DNA of 64,000 nt. Source: Dehalococcoidia bacterium. Lineage in GTDB: Bacteria; Chloroflexota; Dehalococcoidia; Bin125. The stretch lies in contig JAJDXE010000004.1 of NCBI GenBank assembly GCA_022825265.1, positions 168,343-232,342 of the forward strand, given 5' to 3'. This document shows positions 16,701 to 24,832 of this stretch, piece after piece. The notes beneath the pieces are model-generated. The model did not search any database and was not told the origin of the DNA. It worked only from the letters and a program-made list of their open reading frames with translations. Made by a program: the position numbers and the translations under genes. Position 1 is the stretch's first letter. Each line of letters starts with the position of its first letter.

Positions 16701-17795
16701 ATGGACTCAGAGTCATCCAACAGCACTTCGGGAGCATCAGCGCCGCCCGTGTTCCTCACCGGTGCCGCCGGTCACGTGGGCGCCAATCTCGTGCGCAAAC
16801 TGCTCGACGATGGTGTCCGACTTCGGGTGCTGCTCCGCTCGAAGGAAAACAACGAGTCCCTGGAAGGTCTCGATGTTGAGCGCGTCTACAGCGATATTCG
16901 AGACCTCGATGCCACCAGGGAGGCCATCGCAGGCTGTCATGGCGTCTTTCACACCGCCGCGCTGGTCTCGACCATCGATGGCGATGATGCCCACCGACGC
17001 GATGTCTTCGAGAGCAATGTGATCGGCACGCGCAACGTGCTCCAGGCGGCACGGGAAGTGGAAGCCGGACGGGTCGTCGTCACCGGCTCATTCAGCGCAG
17101 TCGGATACGACCTCGACGATCCATCTGCACCGGCCAGGGAGTCGATGCCGTTCTATCCGATGGAACGCACGATGCCCTATGAACGCAGCAAGGCGATGGT
17201 CGAGAGCGAGTGTTGGCACGCGGCGGCTGCTGGTCAGGATGTCGTGATTGCCACGTCCTGCGCGGTGGTCGGAGGCAACGACTTCTTCCCTTCGCGCATG
17301 GGCCGGACGCTGTGCGACTTCGCCAATCATAAGCTCCATGCCTATGTCGATGGCGGATTCGAGTTCGTGGCGGCGGAGGACATCGTGCAGGGTCATCTGC
17401 TGTGTATGGAGCGCGGTCGCTCGGGGCAGAAGTACATCTTCAGTTCCGAGTACAAGACGATCTCCGACATGCTGGATTTGTTTCAGGAAGTCTCGGGTGT
17501 CAAGCGACCGCGCCGCGAGATCCCGGTCGGTCTGATGCTGGCGTTCTCGGAGGTGGCGAGCTATGCGCTGAGCCGGTTCTACCCGAGCTACCCCCAGCGA
17601 TTCACGCCGGGCGCTATCCGCCTCTTGCAGCAGCGCCGGCATGCCGACACCAGCAAGGCGAAGGAGGAACTTGGCTTTCAGCCAACCACGATCCGCTCAG
17701 CGATTCAAGATGCCTACGCCTTCCACCATCAGCGGGGCGCGATCACAAATCCACGCGCGAAGCGGCCCGAAACGGCCGTCGCCGCGGGCGGGTAA
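16701..17795 (+). CDS. sdmB: NAD(P)-dependent sterol reductase/decarboxylase, SdmB- or 3-beta-HSD-like
   Basis: This 364-residue extended SDR (NAD-dependent epimerase/3-beta-hydroxysteroid dehydrogenase family) has GAAGHVG at residues 21-27, a Ser at 130-132 (VTGSFSAVG), and the catalytic pair Tyr160/Lys164 (YERSK). Bacterial SdmB and eukaryotic NSDHL-type enzymes of this family act in sterol C-4 demethylation after an oxygenase has oxidised the methyl. Here a Rieske oxygenase follows 46 bp downstream, exactly the SdmA/SdmB pairing described for bacteria. GGGAG stands 5 bases before the ATG. It is the first gene of a five-gene run towards CYP51 and the cyclase. A hopanoid-associated epimerase is the main alternative, judged less likely in this setting. 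Confidence 0.7.
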   Translation: MDSESSNSTSGASAPPVFLTGAAGHVGANLVRKLLDDGVRLRVLLRSKENNESLEGLDVERVYSDIRDLDATREAIAGCHGVFHTAALVSTIDGDDAHRRDVFESNVIGTRNVLQAAREVEAGRVVVTGSFSAVGYDLDDPSAPARESMPFYPMERTMPYERSKAMVESECWHAAAAGQDVVIATSCAVVGGNDFFPSRMGRTLCDFANHKLHAYVDGGFEFVAAEDIVQGHLLCMERGRSGQKYIFSSEYKTISDMLDLFQEVSGVKRPRREIPVGLMLAFSEVASYALSRFYPSYPQRFTPGAIRLLQQRRHADTSKAKEELGFQPTTIRSAIQDAYAFHHQRGAITNPRAKRPETAVAAGG

Positions 17796-17841
17796 CCATG
17801 GCAAGTCGAATTGAGCACGTGAGCATCGGAGGCTGCCTGAG

Positions 17842-18951
17842 ATGAGTGTCGAGTTGGACGCGCCGACGGCAGGTCCGCCCGCGTTGCCCGATGCCGACAG
17901 CCTGCGCCAACGGGCGCGCGCCGTCGGCATGAACCCGGACTACTGGTACGCCGTTGAGGAAGTACGCAATGTCAATCCGGGCTCCGTGACCGAGGTTGTG
18001 TTCTGGAAGCAATCGATCGCCCTGTACCGGTCCGAGGACGGTGACTTCCACGCGATCGAGAATCGCTGTCTGCACCGCCAGATCAAACTGTCATTGGGAG
18101 AGGTCGAAGGTTGTCGACTGGTCTGCGGCTATCACGGCTGGGAGTATGACGAGGAAGGCCACGTCGCGGAGATCCCGGATCTGTTTGGCCGTAAGCAGGT
18201 CCCGAGACTGTCGGTGCGAAGTTATCCCGTGCAGGTCCGATACGGTCTCGTCTGGATCTTTCCTGGAGATCCGTCGTTGGCCGAACAGCGACAGATCCCG
18301 GAGATCCCCGAGCTTGAAGGACCGGGGCGATGGGCCTGCGTGCCGCTGACATTCGACCTATCGGCCCACCACTCGATCATCATCGACAATGTGAGCGATT
18401 TCTCCCACGCCTACCTGCACCGTCAGTATCGACCGTTCGATGGCGCGACTCTCACCCGCCACGAAACCATCGGCGACAACGTGCACCTGGCCTATGAGAC
18501 GCGGGTTGGTCGGGGACGGATCTCGGGGTTGTTCGTCGATCACGAGCGTCTCAACACCAACCACATGGAACTCTGCTACGAGTACCCCTACCAGCGCTCG
18601 AACACCGATGACGAGATCAAGCACTGGCTGTTCGTACTGCCGATCGACGAGCGGCGGACGCGCACGTTTTTCCTGTTCTACTTCAGGTCGCTGAAGATCC
18701 CGATGCTGCCTGTGCGCATTCCTCGATGGGCGATGACCACGGTCTTGCGTCTTGCGAACCGGATGCTGATCGGTCCGTTGCTCTCGCAGGACCGGTGGGC
18801 GGTCGAGGCGGAACAGACCGGCTATGACAACAACTGGGACGCCCCTCCGATTGAGGTCAACCCGGTCGTACGCTCCTTCCAGCAGGTGACGGTCCGTAAG
18901 TGGCAGGAGCATCTGGACCAAGAGAGCGCCACGAAATCGATCGATGCCTGA
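17842..18951 (+). CDS. sdmA: Rieske non-heme iron oxygenase, candidate sterol C-4 demethylase SdmA
   Basis: This 369-residue aromatic-ring-hydroxylase-type oxygenase has its Rieske [2Fe-2S] ligands at Cys76/His78 and Cys95/His98 (CLH...CGYH). The mononuclear iron site is in N183-x-x-D186-x-x-H189-x-x-x-H193. The protein has no membrane helix of its own. Sterol-active relatives include bacterial SdmA (C-4 methyl oxidation) and the animal Neverland/DAF-36 cholesterol 7-desaturases; sequence alone does not separate them for me, but the adjacent SdmB-like gene favours C-4 demethylation. It needs a ferredoxin and a reductase from elsewhere. A GGAGG lies about 9 bases before the ATG, and the stop overlaps the next gene by 8 bp. 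Confidence 0.75.
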   Translation: MSVELDAPTAGPPALPDADSLRQRARAVGMNPDYWYAVEEVRNVNPGSVTEVVFWKQSIALYRSEDGDFHAIENRCLHRQIKLSLGEVEGCRLVCGYHGWEYDEEGHVAEIPDLFGRKQVPRLSVRSYPVQVRYGLVWIFPGDPSLAEQRQIPEIPELEGPGRWACVPLTFDLSAHHSIIIDNVSDFSHAYLHRQYRPFDGATLTRHETIGDNVHLAYETRVGRGRISGLFVDHERLNTNHMELCYEYPYQRSNTDDEIKHWLFVLPIDERRTRTFFLFYFRSLKIPMLPVRIPRWAMTTVLRLANRMLIGPLLSQDRWAVEAEQTGYDNNWDAPPIEVNPVVRSFQQVTVRKWQEHLDQESATKSIDA

Positions 18952-20041
18952 AATCCCGTCGGAATGGACATCGTTGTCTGGCCAGCACCTGCTAGAGGCA
19001 GTGGGGATGTTCGTGGTGTTTGTCGGTGTGCTGTTGCTGGGTTCGCGATGGGTTCCAGGGCGCAAGGTCGTCGGCAGGCCTGATTCCGATGGCGTGACAC
19101 GCACCTACAACCTCAATGGGATCGCGCTGTTCCTGATCATCATGCTGCTGGCCGTGCTCGGCGATGTCTTCGACGTGATTTCGCTTTCGGTACTGCACAC
19201 GCACTTTGCCGAACTGTTCATTGTGGCCAACGTCTTCGCCTGTGTGCTCTCAGCCGGCCTGTATTGGCAGGCGTCGCGAAACCGAAGCGAGTCAACCGGT
19301 CTGCTACGTGGATTCTTCTTTGGTCGTCAGCTCAATCCGAGCTTGTTTGGGGTTGACGTCAAGCTGTTCAGCTACCGGCCATCACTCATTGCGCTGGCCT
19401 TGTTCAATGTCTCGTTTGCCGCCGTCCAATACGATGCGAACGGCGAGTTCACTCTGCAAATGATCCTGTATCAGGCGTTCACATTCATCTACGTATTGAA
19501 CTACTTTCAGTTTGAGGAGGGCATGATCTACACCTGGGACATCGTCGCCGAGCGCTTTGGCTGGATGTTGACGTGGGGGGACTATGTCCTGGTGCCGTTC
19601 TTCTACTGCATCGGAGGCTGGTGGGTACTGCAGTCCGCGGACTCGATCCACGGCGTGGCCGCGGCGGCAATCTGCTTGCTGTTTGTGGTTGGCTTCTGGA
19701 TGTTCCGCGGCGCCAACGAGCAGAAGCATCGATTCAAGCAGAATGCTGAGGTTTCGATCTGGGGTCGGACAGCTGAGTCGCTGGACGGGCGCTTGTTGGT
19801 GTCCGGATTCTGGGGCGTCGGGCGCCACCTCAATTACACGGGCGAGATCTGCGTCTACTTTGCATTCGCGCTCACCACCAGCTTTTCGTCCTGGATTCCG
19901 TTTGCGCTGCCCGTCTGGCTGACGGCGTTGTTGTGGCATCGTGCGAGGCGCGACGATCGTCGCTGCCGGACCAAGTACGGAGAACTATGGGAGCGCTACA
20001 CGCAGCGGGTACCCCATGCCTTGATCCCTCGGGTCTATTAG
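18944..20041 (+). CDS. ERG24/ERG4/DHCR7-family sterol reductase, probably delta14
   Basis: This 365-residue integral membrane protein has about eight to ten hydrophobic helices. The C-terminal third carries the family signature LLVSGFWGVGRHLNYTGE (usual form LLxSGWWGxxRHxNYxGD) and ends in HRARRDDRRCRTKYGELWERY...PRVY, where Arg, Asp and Cys-x-x-KYG contact NADPH in the family structure. The family reduces C14-15, C7-8 or C24(28) double bonds of sterols. Because CYP51 follows 24 bp downstream and generates a delta14 sterol, C-14 reductase is the most economical call. With an SMT in the same cluster, an ERG4-like role is a real alternative. The gene is fully embedded in the operon. Confidence 0.85.
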   Translation: MPEIPSEWTSLSGQHLLEAVGMFVVFVGVLLLGSRWVPGRKVVGRPDSDGVTRTYNLNGIALFLIIMLLAVLGDVFDVISLSVLHTHFAELFIVANVFACVLSAGLYWQASRNRSESTGLLRGFFFGRQLNPSLFGVDVKLFSYRPSLIALALFNVSFAAVQYDANGEFTLQMILYQAFTFIYVLNYFQFEEGMIYTWDIVAERFGWMLTWGDYVLVPFFYCIGGWWVLQSADSIHGVAAAAICLLFVVGFWMFRGANEQKHRFKQNAEVSIWGRTAESLDGRLLVSGFWGVGRHLNYTGEICVYFAFALTTSFSSWIPFALPVWLTALLWHRARRDDRRCRTKYGELWERYTQRVPHALIPRVY

Positions 20042-20065
20042 GGTCAGAGGCCAACGAGGATAGCC

Positions 20066-21454
20066 ATGGTTCAACTGCGTGATGCTTCGACGAAATCACC
20101 CGAGAGTCGGCCGATTCCCGAACTAAGCGGCGGGACGCCGTTGATTGGTCATTTGCTGGAGTTCCAGCGCGATCCGGTAGCGATGCTGAGCCGAGGCAGG
20201 AGCCAGTTAGGCGATCTCTTCCAGTTCCGACTTGGTCCACGCCAGTTTGTGCTGTTCGGCGGGCCCGAGGCGCACGATGCTTTTTTCAGCGCGCCCGAGG
20301 ATCAGTTGAACGCCAAGTCCGTCTATCAATTCACGGTGCCGATCTTCGGCCGCGGGGTCGCCTACGACGTCGCCCCCGAAATCATGGACGAGCAGCTCGG
20401 TTTTCTTTATCCGGCACTCCGCGAAGCGGCGATGCAGCAGTTCGCTCGGATCATGTACGAGGAGACGTCGCTGTTTGCCGATTCACTCGAGGATGAAGGC
20501 GCATTTGATCTGCCGGCGGCAATGAATGAACTGACGGTCAAGATCGCGAGCCGCAGTCTGATCGGACAGGAGGTTCGCGATCAGGTCGATTCATGGTTTG
20601 CCGACGCGTATCACGATCTGCAGAAAGGCATCAACACCCTGGGATTCTTCCTGCCTCGGCTGCCGACTCCGGGGCACCGCAGTCGAGATCGTGCGCGCAA
20701 ACAAGTGGCTGAACTCTTCGGCGGGATCATGACGGAACGCAGGCGGGCGGGGGCTCGTCCCGACGATTTCATGCAGTCGCTGATGGACGCCTCGTATGCC
20801 GACGGCCGGAGTTTGAGCGATGACGAGATCACGGGCATTCTCCTGACGGTGTTGTTTGCCGGACAACACACCAGCGCGGTGCTCGCGACCTGGACCGGTC
20901 TGGAACTTGCGAGAGCATCGTCATATGTGGCGCGGGTCAGAGATGAGACGCAAGCTGTTTTCGGCGAGACGGGCAGCATGAACCTTGACGGGCTGAAGCA
21001 GCATGTGACCATGCAGCACGCGGTCCGCGAGTGCGAGCGGCTCCACCCGCCGTTAATCATCTTGATCCGCAAGGTCCTGCAACCGATGCGTTACGGAGAT
21101 TATGTGATCCCTGCCGGAACCCTGGCGATGGTCTCGCCGGCGATGTCTCATCGGCTGCCACATCTGTTCGCTGAGCCGGACCGTTTTGACCCGGATCGTT
21201 TCTCGGCGCCCGCACTCGAGGACAAGCAGCACCCTTACGCCTTGATCGGATTCGGCGGCGGCAAACATCGTTGCATGGGCAAGCACTTCGCCGAGATGCA
21301 AGTGCAAGCGATCTGGACCGTGCTGTTCGATCGGTTTGAACTGAGCTTCGAAACTGACTTCCCGGCCCCAAACTACGGCAGCTGGGTCACCGGTCCCGAG
21401 ACACCCTGCCAGCTCCATTACAAACGCCGCTCGCAAGGACGAGTCTTCCGGTGA
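20066..21454 (+). CDS. cyp51: sterol 14-alpha-demethylase, cytochrome P450 CYP51
   Basis: This is a 462-residue P450. The CYP51 B'-C region pattern appears as YQFTVPIFGRGVAYDV, the I-helix motif as FAGQHTS (residues 264-270, where CYP51 has His-Thr in place of the usual acid-Thr), ExxR lies within VRECERLHPPLIILIRK, and the heme ligand is Cys403 in FGGGKHRCMG. These are hallmarks of CYP51, which removes the C-14 methyl of lanosterol-type sterols as formate using three O2 and NADPH-derived electrons. No N-terminal membrane anchor is seen, as in other bacterial CYP51s. The stop shares GTGA with the start of the monooxygenase-cyclase gene, so the two are translationally coupled. Confidence 0.93.
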   Translation: MVQLRDASTKSPESRPIPELSGGTPLIGHLLEFQRDPVAMLSRGRSQLGDLFQFRLGPRQFVLFGGPEAHDAFFSAPEDQLNAKSVYQFTVPIFGRGVAYDVAPEIMDEQLGFLYPALREAAMQQFARIMYEETSLFADSLEDEGAFDLPAAMNELTVKIASRSLIGQEVRDQVDSWFADAYHDLQKGINTLGFFLPRLPTPGHRSRDRARKQVAELFGGIMTERRRAGARPDDFMQSLMDASYADGRSLSDDEITGILLTVLFAGQHTSAVLATWTGLELARASSYVARVRDETQAVFGETGSMNLDGLKQHVTMQHAVRECERLHPPLIILIRKVLQPMRYGDYVIPAGTLAMVSPAMSHRLPHLFAEPDRFDPDRFSAPALEDKQHPYALIGFGGGKHRCMGKHFAEMQVQAIWTVLFDRFELSFETDFPAPNYGSWVTGPETPCQLHYKRRSQGRVFR

Positions 21455-24400
21455 CCGGCGCCAGTCGGGACCGCTACGACGTGGCGATCGTCGGCGCCGG
21501 ACCTGTCGGTAGCCTGTGCGCGATTGCCCATGCACGGAAGGGCGCGCGGGTCGTTCTGTTGGAGGCGAATCCCTCGGCCTCCAATCGACTGGCCGGGGAG
21601 TGGTTGCACCCCCCGGCTGCGCAAATCTTGAGTGACCTCGGGATATCGGTCGATGCCGAGCCACTGAGCACCTCCGGCGAAGGATTCGTCGTGTTCCCGG
21701 AGGACGGCCAGGATCCGATCGCGCTTCCATACTCGAGTGGTTCCCGCGGGTTGGTCTGCGAGCATTCGACGCTTGTCTCGCAGCTGCGCGAGGCGGCAGG
21801 AGATGAACCCGGCGTCGACCTCAGACTCCACGCCCGGGTCGACGCCGTCGAGGACGGGCGGATCACGTACTCACAGAACGGTGGCAGCCAGTCTGTTGCG
21901 GCGGAACGCATCGTCGGCGCGGACGGCCGGTCCTCCGTTGTTCGACGTTCGCTGGGGTTGACTGCGGGATCGATGACGTGTTCGCGGATGATTGGGCTCA
22001 CTCTGAGGGGGGTGGACTTGCCGTTGGAGGGCTACGGGCATGTGATCAGCGGCGCGCCCGGCCCGATGCTGATTTATCGGCTGAGCGAGGATCACGTCCG
22101 GGCGGTCATCGACATTCCGTTGGACTACTCGCCCCGAGACTGGAAGGGTTTACTGTCGGACTCCTATGCCCGCTGGATGCCGGAAGCGTTGCAGTCCGCG
22201 TTCATCGAGGCCTGGTCGGAAGAGCGATTCCATACCGCCGCCAATGTCGTCAACCCGCGTGTGACCTATGGCACCGCGCGTCGGGTGCTGATCGGCGATG
22301 CTGCCGGTCACTACCATCCGCTGACCGCCACGGGGCTCACGCTTGGCCTCGGCGATGCCGTCGCGCTGGCTAACAGTGGCGCGTTTCGCGACTTCCGCAA
22401 CCAGCGGTTCGACGCGACGAGGGTCCCGGAACTGCTGGCGATGGGGCTGTACGAGGCCTTTGCCGATCATCGAGCCGAAGCGGCTGCGCTGCGGCAGGCG
22501 ATGTATGGCCGCTGGCGGACGAGCCCTGCAGTACGAGCCCGAACCATGCGGCTCCTCTCCTGTGAAGACACGTCGGTGAGCAGCCTGAGTCGAGAGTTCT
22601 CAACGACCGTGGCCTGTGCCCTGCGGGCAACGATCCCAATGACGGCCAATCCGAAGGCCTGGAGTCAGTTTTTCGGCGTCGCTCGAGGAATGGGCAATCG
22701 TATTGGCTGGCTGATCCAGGCGGGTTGGCACCTGCACAGCGTTAGACGAGCCGGCAGCGAGCGACCAGAACGAGCCACCGAGACGCTGTCCCATGCATTC
22801 CTGACTTCAATGCCATCGATATCTTCGCGAACGGGCGATCAGCGCCAGTCGGAGGCGATATCGCCCGACGCACGTGCGGCCGTGGAGAGCGCTGCGGCGC
22901 GCTTGCTGGACCTTCAGGGTGAAGACGGTGGCTGGGAAGGCGAGATGGTCTGGTGTCCGATGATCACGGCGCAGTGGGTCCTACTGCACCACATCATCGG
23001 GCGGCCGATCGAACCGGAGCACCGGAAGAGGATTCTTCAGTACTTTGAGCAATCCAGATTACCCGGAGGAGCTTGGGGATTGCATGAGCATGGAGCGCCG
23101 CACCTGTTCGTCACCACGCTGGTGTACGTCGCCTCGCGGCTGCTCGGCGTCGATCGAGACGACCCACTGATTGGGCCAGCGCGGCGGTTCTTGCAGCAGG
23201 AGAGCGCTCTGGGCATTCCGAGCTGGGGCAAGTTCTGGCTGGCGCTGCTCAATCTCTACGACTGGAATGGACTCCATCCCGTTCTTCCTGAACTGTGGAG
23301 CCTGCCGCGCCGTCTGCCGGTACATCCATCCAAGTGGTACTGCCATACACGGCTGATCTACATGGCCATGGCGGCGATTTACCCACGTCGCTTCCAAACG
23401 CCGATCACTCCGATCATCGCAGCTCTGCGCGCGGAGTTGTTTCCCCAGGGGTTTGAGTCCATCGACTTCTCCACCGCTCGCAATCACTTGCGCCAAGCCG
23501 ATCTCTTCGCGAAGCCGACGGCGCTGCTGCGCGCGGGCTACCTCGGCGCGGAACTCGTCGAACGATTCCATGGCAAGGGGCTGCGCACTCGGTCGATCGC
23601 TGCGCTGATCGAACAGATCAAATGGGAACTGAACACAACGGACCACACGAGCATTTCTCCGGTCAGCGGACTGCTCAACATCCTGGCTCTGTGGCTCCAT
23701 GATCCTGAGGACGCGGACTGCCAACGGGCTCTTGAGCAAGTCGAGCGCTGGTTCTGGGAGGATGAGGAGCGCGGCGCTCGAATGACCGGAGCGAGGAGCG
23801 CCTCGTGGGACACCGGATTCGCGCTGCAGGCGCTGTCGACGGCACACAACGTTGACGGCGTAGCGGAAGCGCTGCGACGCGGCACCGACTATCTCCGCCG
23901 GCAGCAGATCGATACGAGTTTCCCGGGATTTCGCGAGGCTTACCGGAACGACCCGAAAGGCGGGTGGTGTTTCGCTGAGCAATGGCATGGCTGGCCGGTG
24001 ACCGACTGTACAGCAGAGGCCGTGTTAGGGATCATCGCTGGGGATGGCGCAGCAGTCAGTGAGGCGGAGCTCCGCGAGGCGGTTCGCTTCATGTTGCGCG
24101 GGCAGAACCGCGATGGCGGATTCGGCAGCTATGAATCACAGCGGCCCGCGATCGATCTCGAACGAATCAACCCCGCCGAGATGTTCGGCGAATCGATGAC
24201 CGAGCATTCCTACGTCGAATGCACCGCGTCATGCCTTGCGGCCCTGGCTGCGTGCGCGGAACACTCTCCTGAGATCATTGATCGTCCCGCAGCGCGTGCG
24301 ATGTCGCGGGCGGACGCCTGGCTTCGTCGGAATCAGGCGAGCGATGGATCATGGCGCGGCGTGTGGGGTGTGCAGTACGTCTACGGCACCTTCTTCGGAA

Positions 24401-24798
24401 TCAAGGGGCTGGTTGCCGGTGGGGCCCGTCCAAGCGATCCCGCGCTGCGAGCCGCCTGTCAGTGGCTCCTGGATCGTCAGCGCGAGGACGGCGGATGGGG
24501 CGAGCACCACAGCGGCTGCCTACCGGGGGAATACGTGGGGCATGAAGAGAGTCAGGTCATCCAGACCGCATGGGCGCTGATCGGCCTGCTTGAGGCGGGG
24601 GACTCGAATTGGGCCGCGATTTCTCGGGGCATTCGCTACCTGATGGACATGCAAGCCGCTGACGGGACGTGGCCCAAGCAGGATATGGCTGGCGTGTTCT
24701 TCCGCACAGCCCTGTTGGACTACGTGCTCTATCGCCAGTATTTTCCTCTGCACGCGCTGGGGCTGTACGCGGAGCGCCGCCAGGCTCGCAGCGCTTGA
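21451..24798 (+). CDS. squalene monooxygenase-oxidosqualene cyclase fusion protein
   Basis: This is a 1115-residue two-domain protein. Residues 1 to about 430 are a squalene epoxidase-type FAD monooxygenase: GAGPVG at 15-20, GADGRSS near 155, and GD282-283 with H289-PLT, the epoxidase form of the FAD/NAD(P) motif. After a short linker (about 440-470), residues 470-1115 form a complete triterpene cyclase with several QW repeats (QGEDGGW, QNRDGGF, QASDGSW, QREDGGW, QAADGTW). The acid motif is D852-CTAE, which marks oxidosqualene cyclases; hopene cyclases have DxDD. Residues aligned with the product-determining sites are Gly780, His846 and Val850. It would turn squalene into a lanosterol-type sterol in one polypeptide. 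The GTG start overlaps the CYP51 stop. No frameshift or internal stop is needed to make the fusion. Confidence 0.9.
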   Translation: MTGASRDRYDVAIVGAGPVGSLCAIAHARKGARVVLLEANPSASNRLAGEWLHPPAAQILSDLGISVDAEPLSTSGEGFVVFPEDGQDPIALPYSSGSRGLVCEHSTLVSQLREAAGDEPGVDLRLHARVDAVEDGRITYSQNGGSQSVAAERIVGADGRSSVVRRSLGLTAGSMTCSRMIGLTLRGVDLPLEGYGHVISGAPGPMLIYRLSEDHVRAVIDIPLDYSPRDWKGLLSDSYARWMPEALQSAFIEAWSEERFHTAANVVNPRVTYGTARRVLIGDAAGHYHPLTATGLTLGLGDAVALANSGAFRDFRNQRFDATRVPELLAMGLYEAFADHRAEAAALRQAMYGRWRTSPAVRARTMRLLSCEDTSVSSLSREFSTTVACALRATIPMTANPKAWSQFFGVARGMGNRIGWLIQAGWHLHSVRRAGSERPERATETLSHAFLTSMPSISSRTGDQRQSEAISPDARAAVESAAARLLDLQGEDGGWEGEMVWCPMITAQWVLLHHIIGRPIEPEHRKRILQYFEQSRLPGGAWGLHEHGAPHLFVTTLVYVASRLLGVDRDDPLIGPARRFLQQESALGIPSWGKFWLALLNLYDWNGLHPVLPELWSLPRRLPVHPSKWYCHTRLIYMAMAAIYPRRFQTPITPIIAALRAELFPQGFESIDFSTARNHLRQADLFAKPTALLRAGYLGAELVERFHGKGLRTRSIAALIEQIKWELNTTDHTSISPVSGLLNILALWLHDPEDADCQRALEQVERWFWEDEERGARMTGARSASWDTGFALQALSTAHNVDGVAEALRRGTDYLRRQQIDTSFPGFREAYRNDPKGGWCFAEQWHGWPVTDCTAEAVLGIIAGDGAAVSEAELREAVRFMLRGQNRDGGFGSYESQRPAIDLERINPAEMFGESMTEHSYVECTASCLAALAACAEHSPEIIDRPAARAMSRADAWLRRNQASDGSWRGVWGVQYVYGTFFGIKGLVAGGARPSDPALRAACQWLLDRQREDGGWGEHHSGCLPGEYVGHEESQVIQTAWALIGLLEAGDSNWAAISRGIRYLMDMQAADGTWPKQDMAGVFFRTALLDYVLYRQYFPLHALGLYAERRQARSA

Positions 24799-24832
24799 TA
24801 TCGGTTGCGGGTCAGGGAGCTTGCCCGCTCAG

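Noticed and set aside
22861..24798. Reading the cyclase domain as squalene-hopene cyclase.
   Set aside because: The acid motif is DCTAE rather than DxDD, the epoxidase domain is fused in front, and CYP51, a C-14 reductase and an SMT surround it, all specific to sterols.
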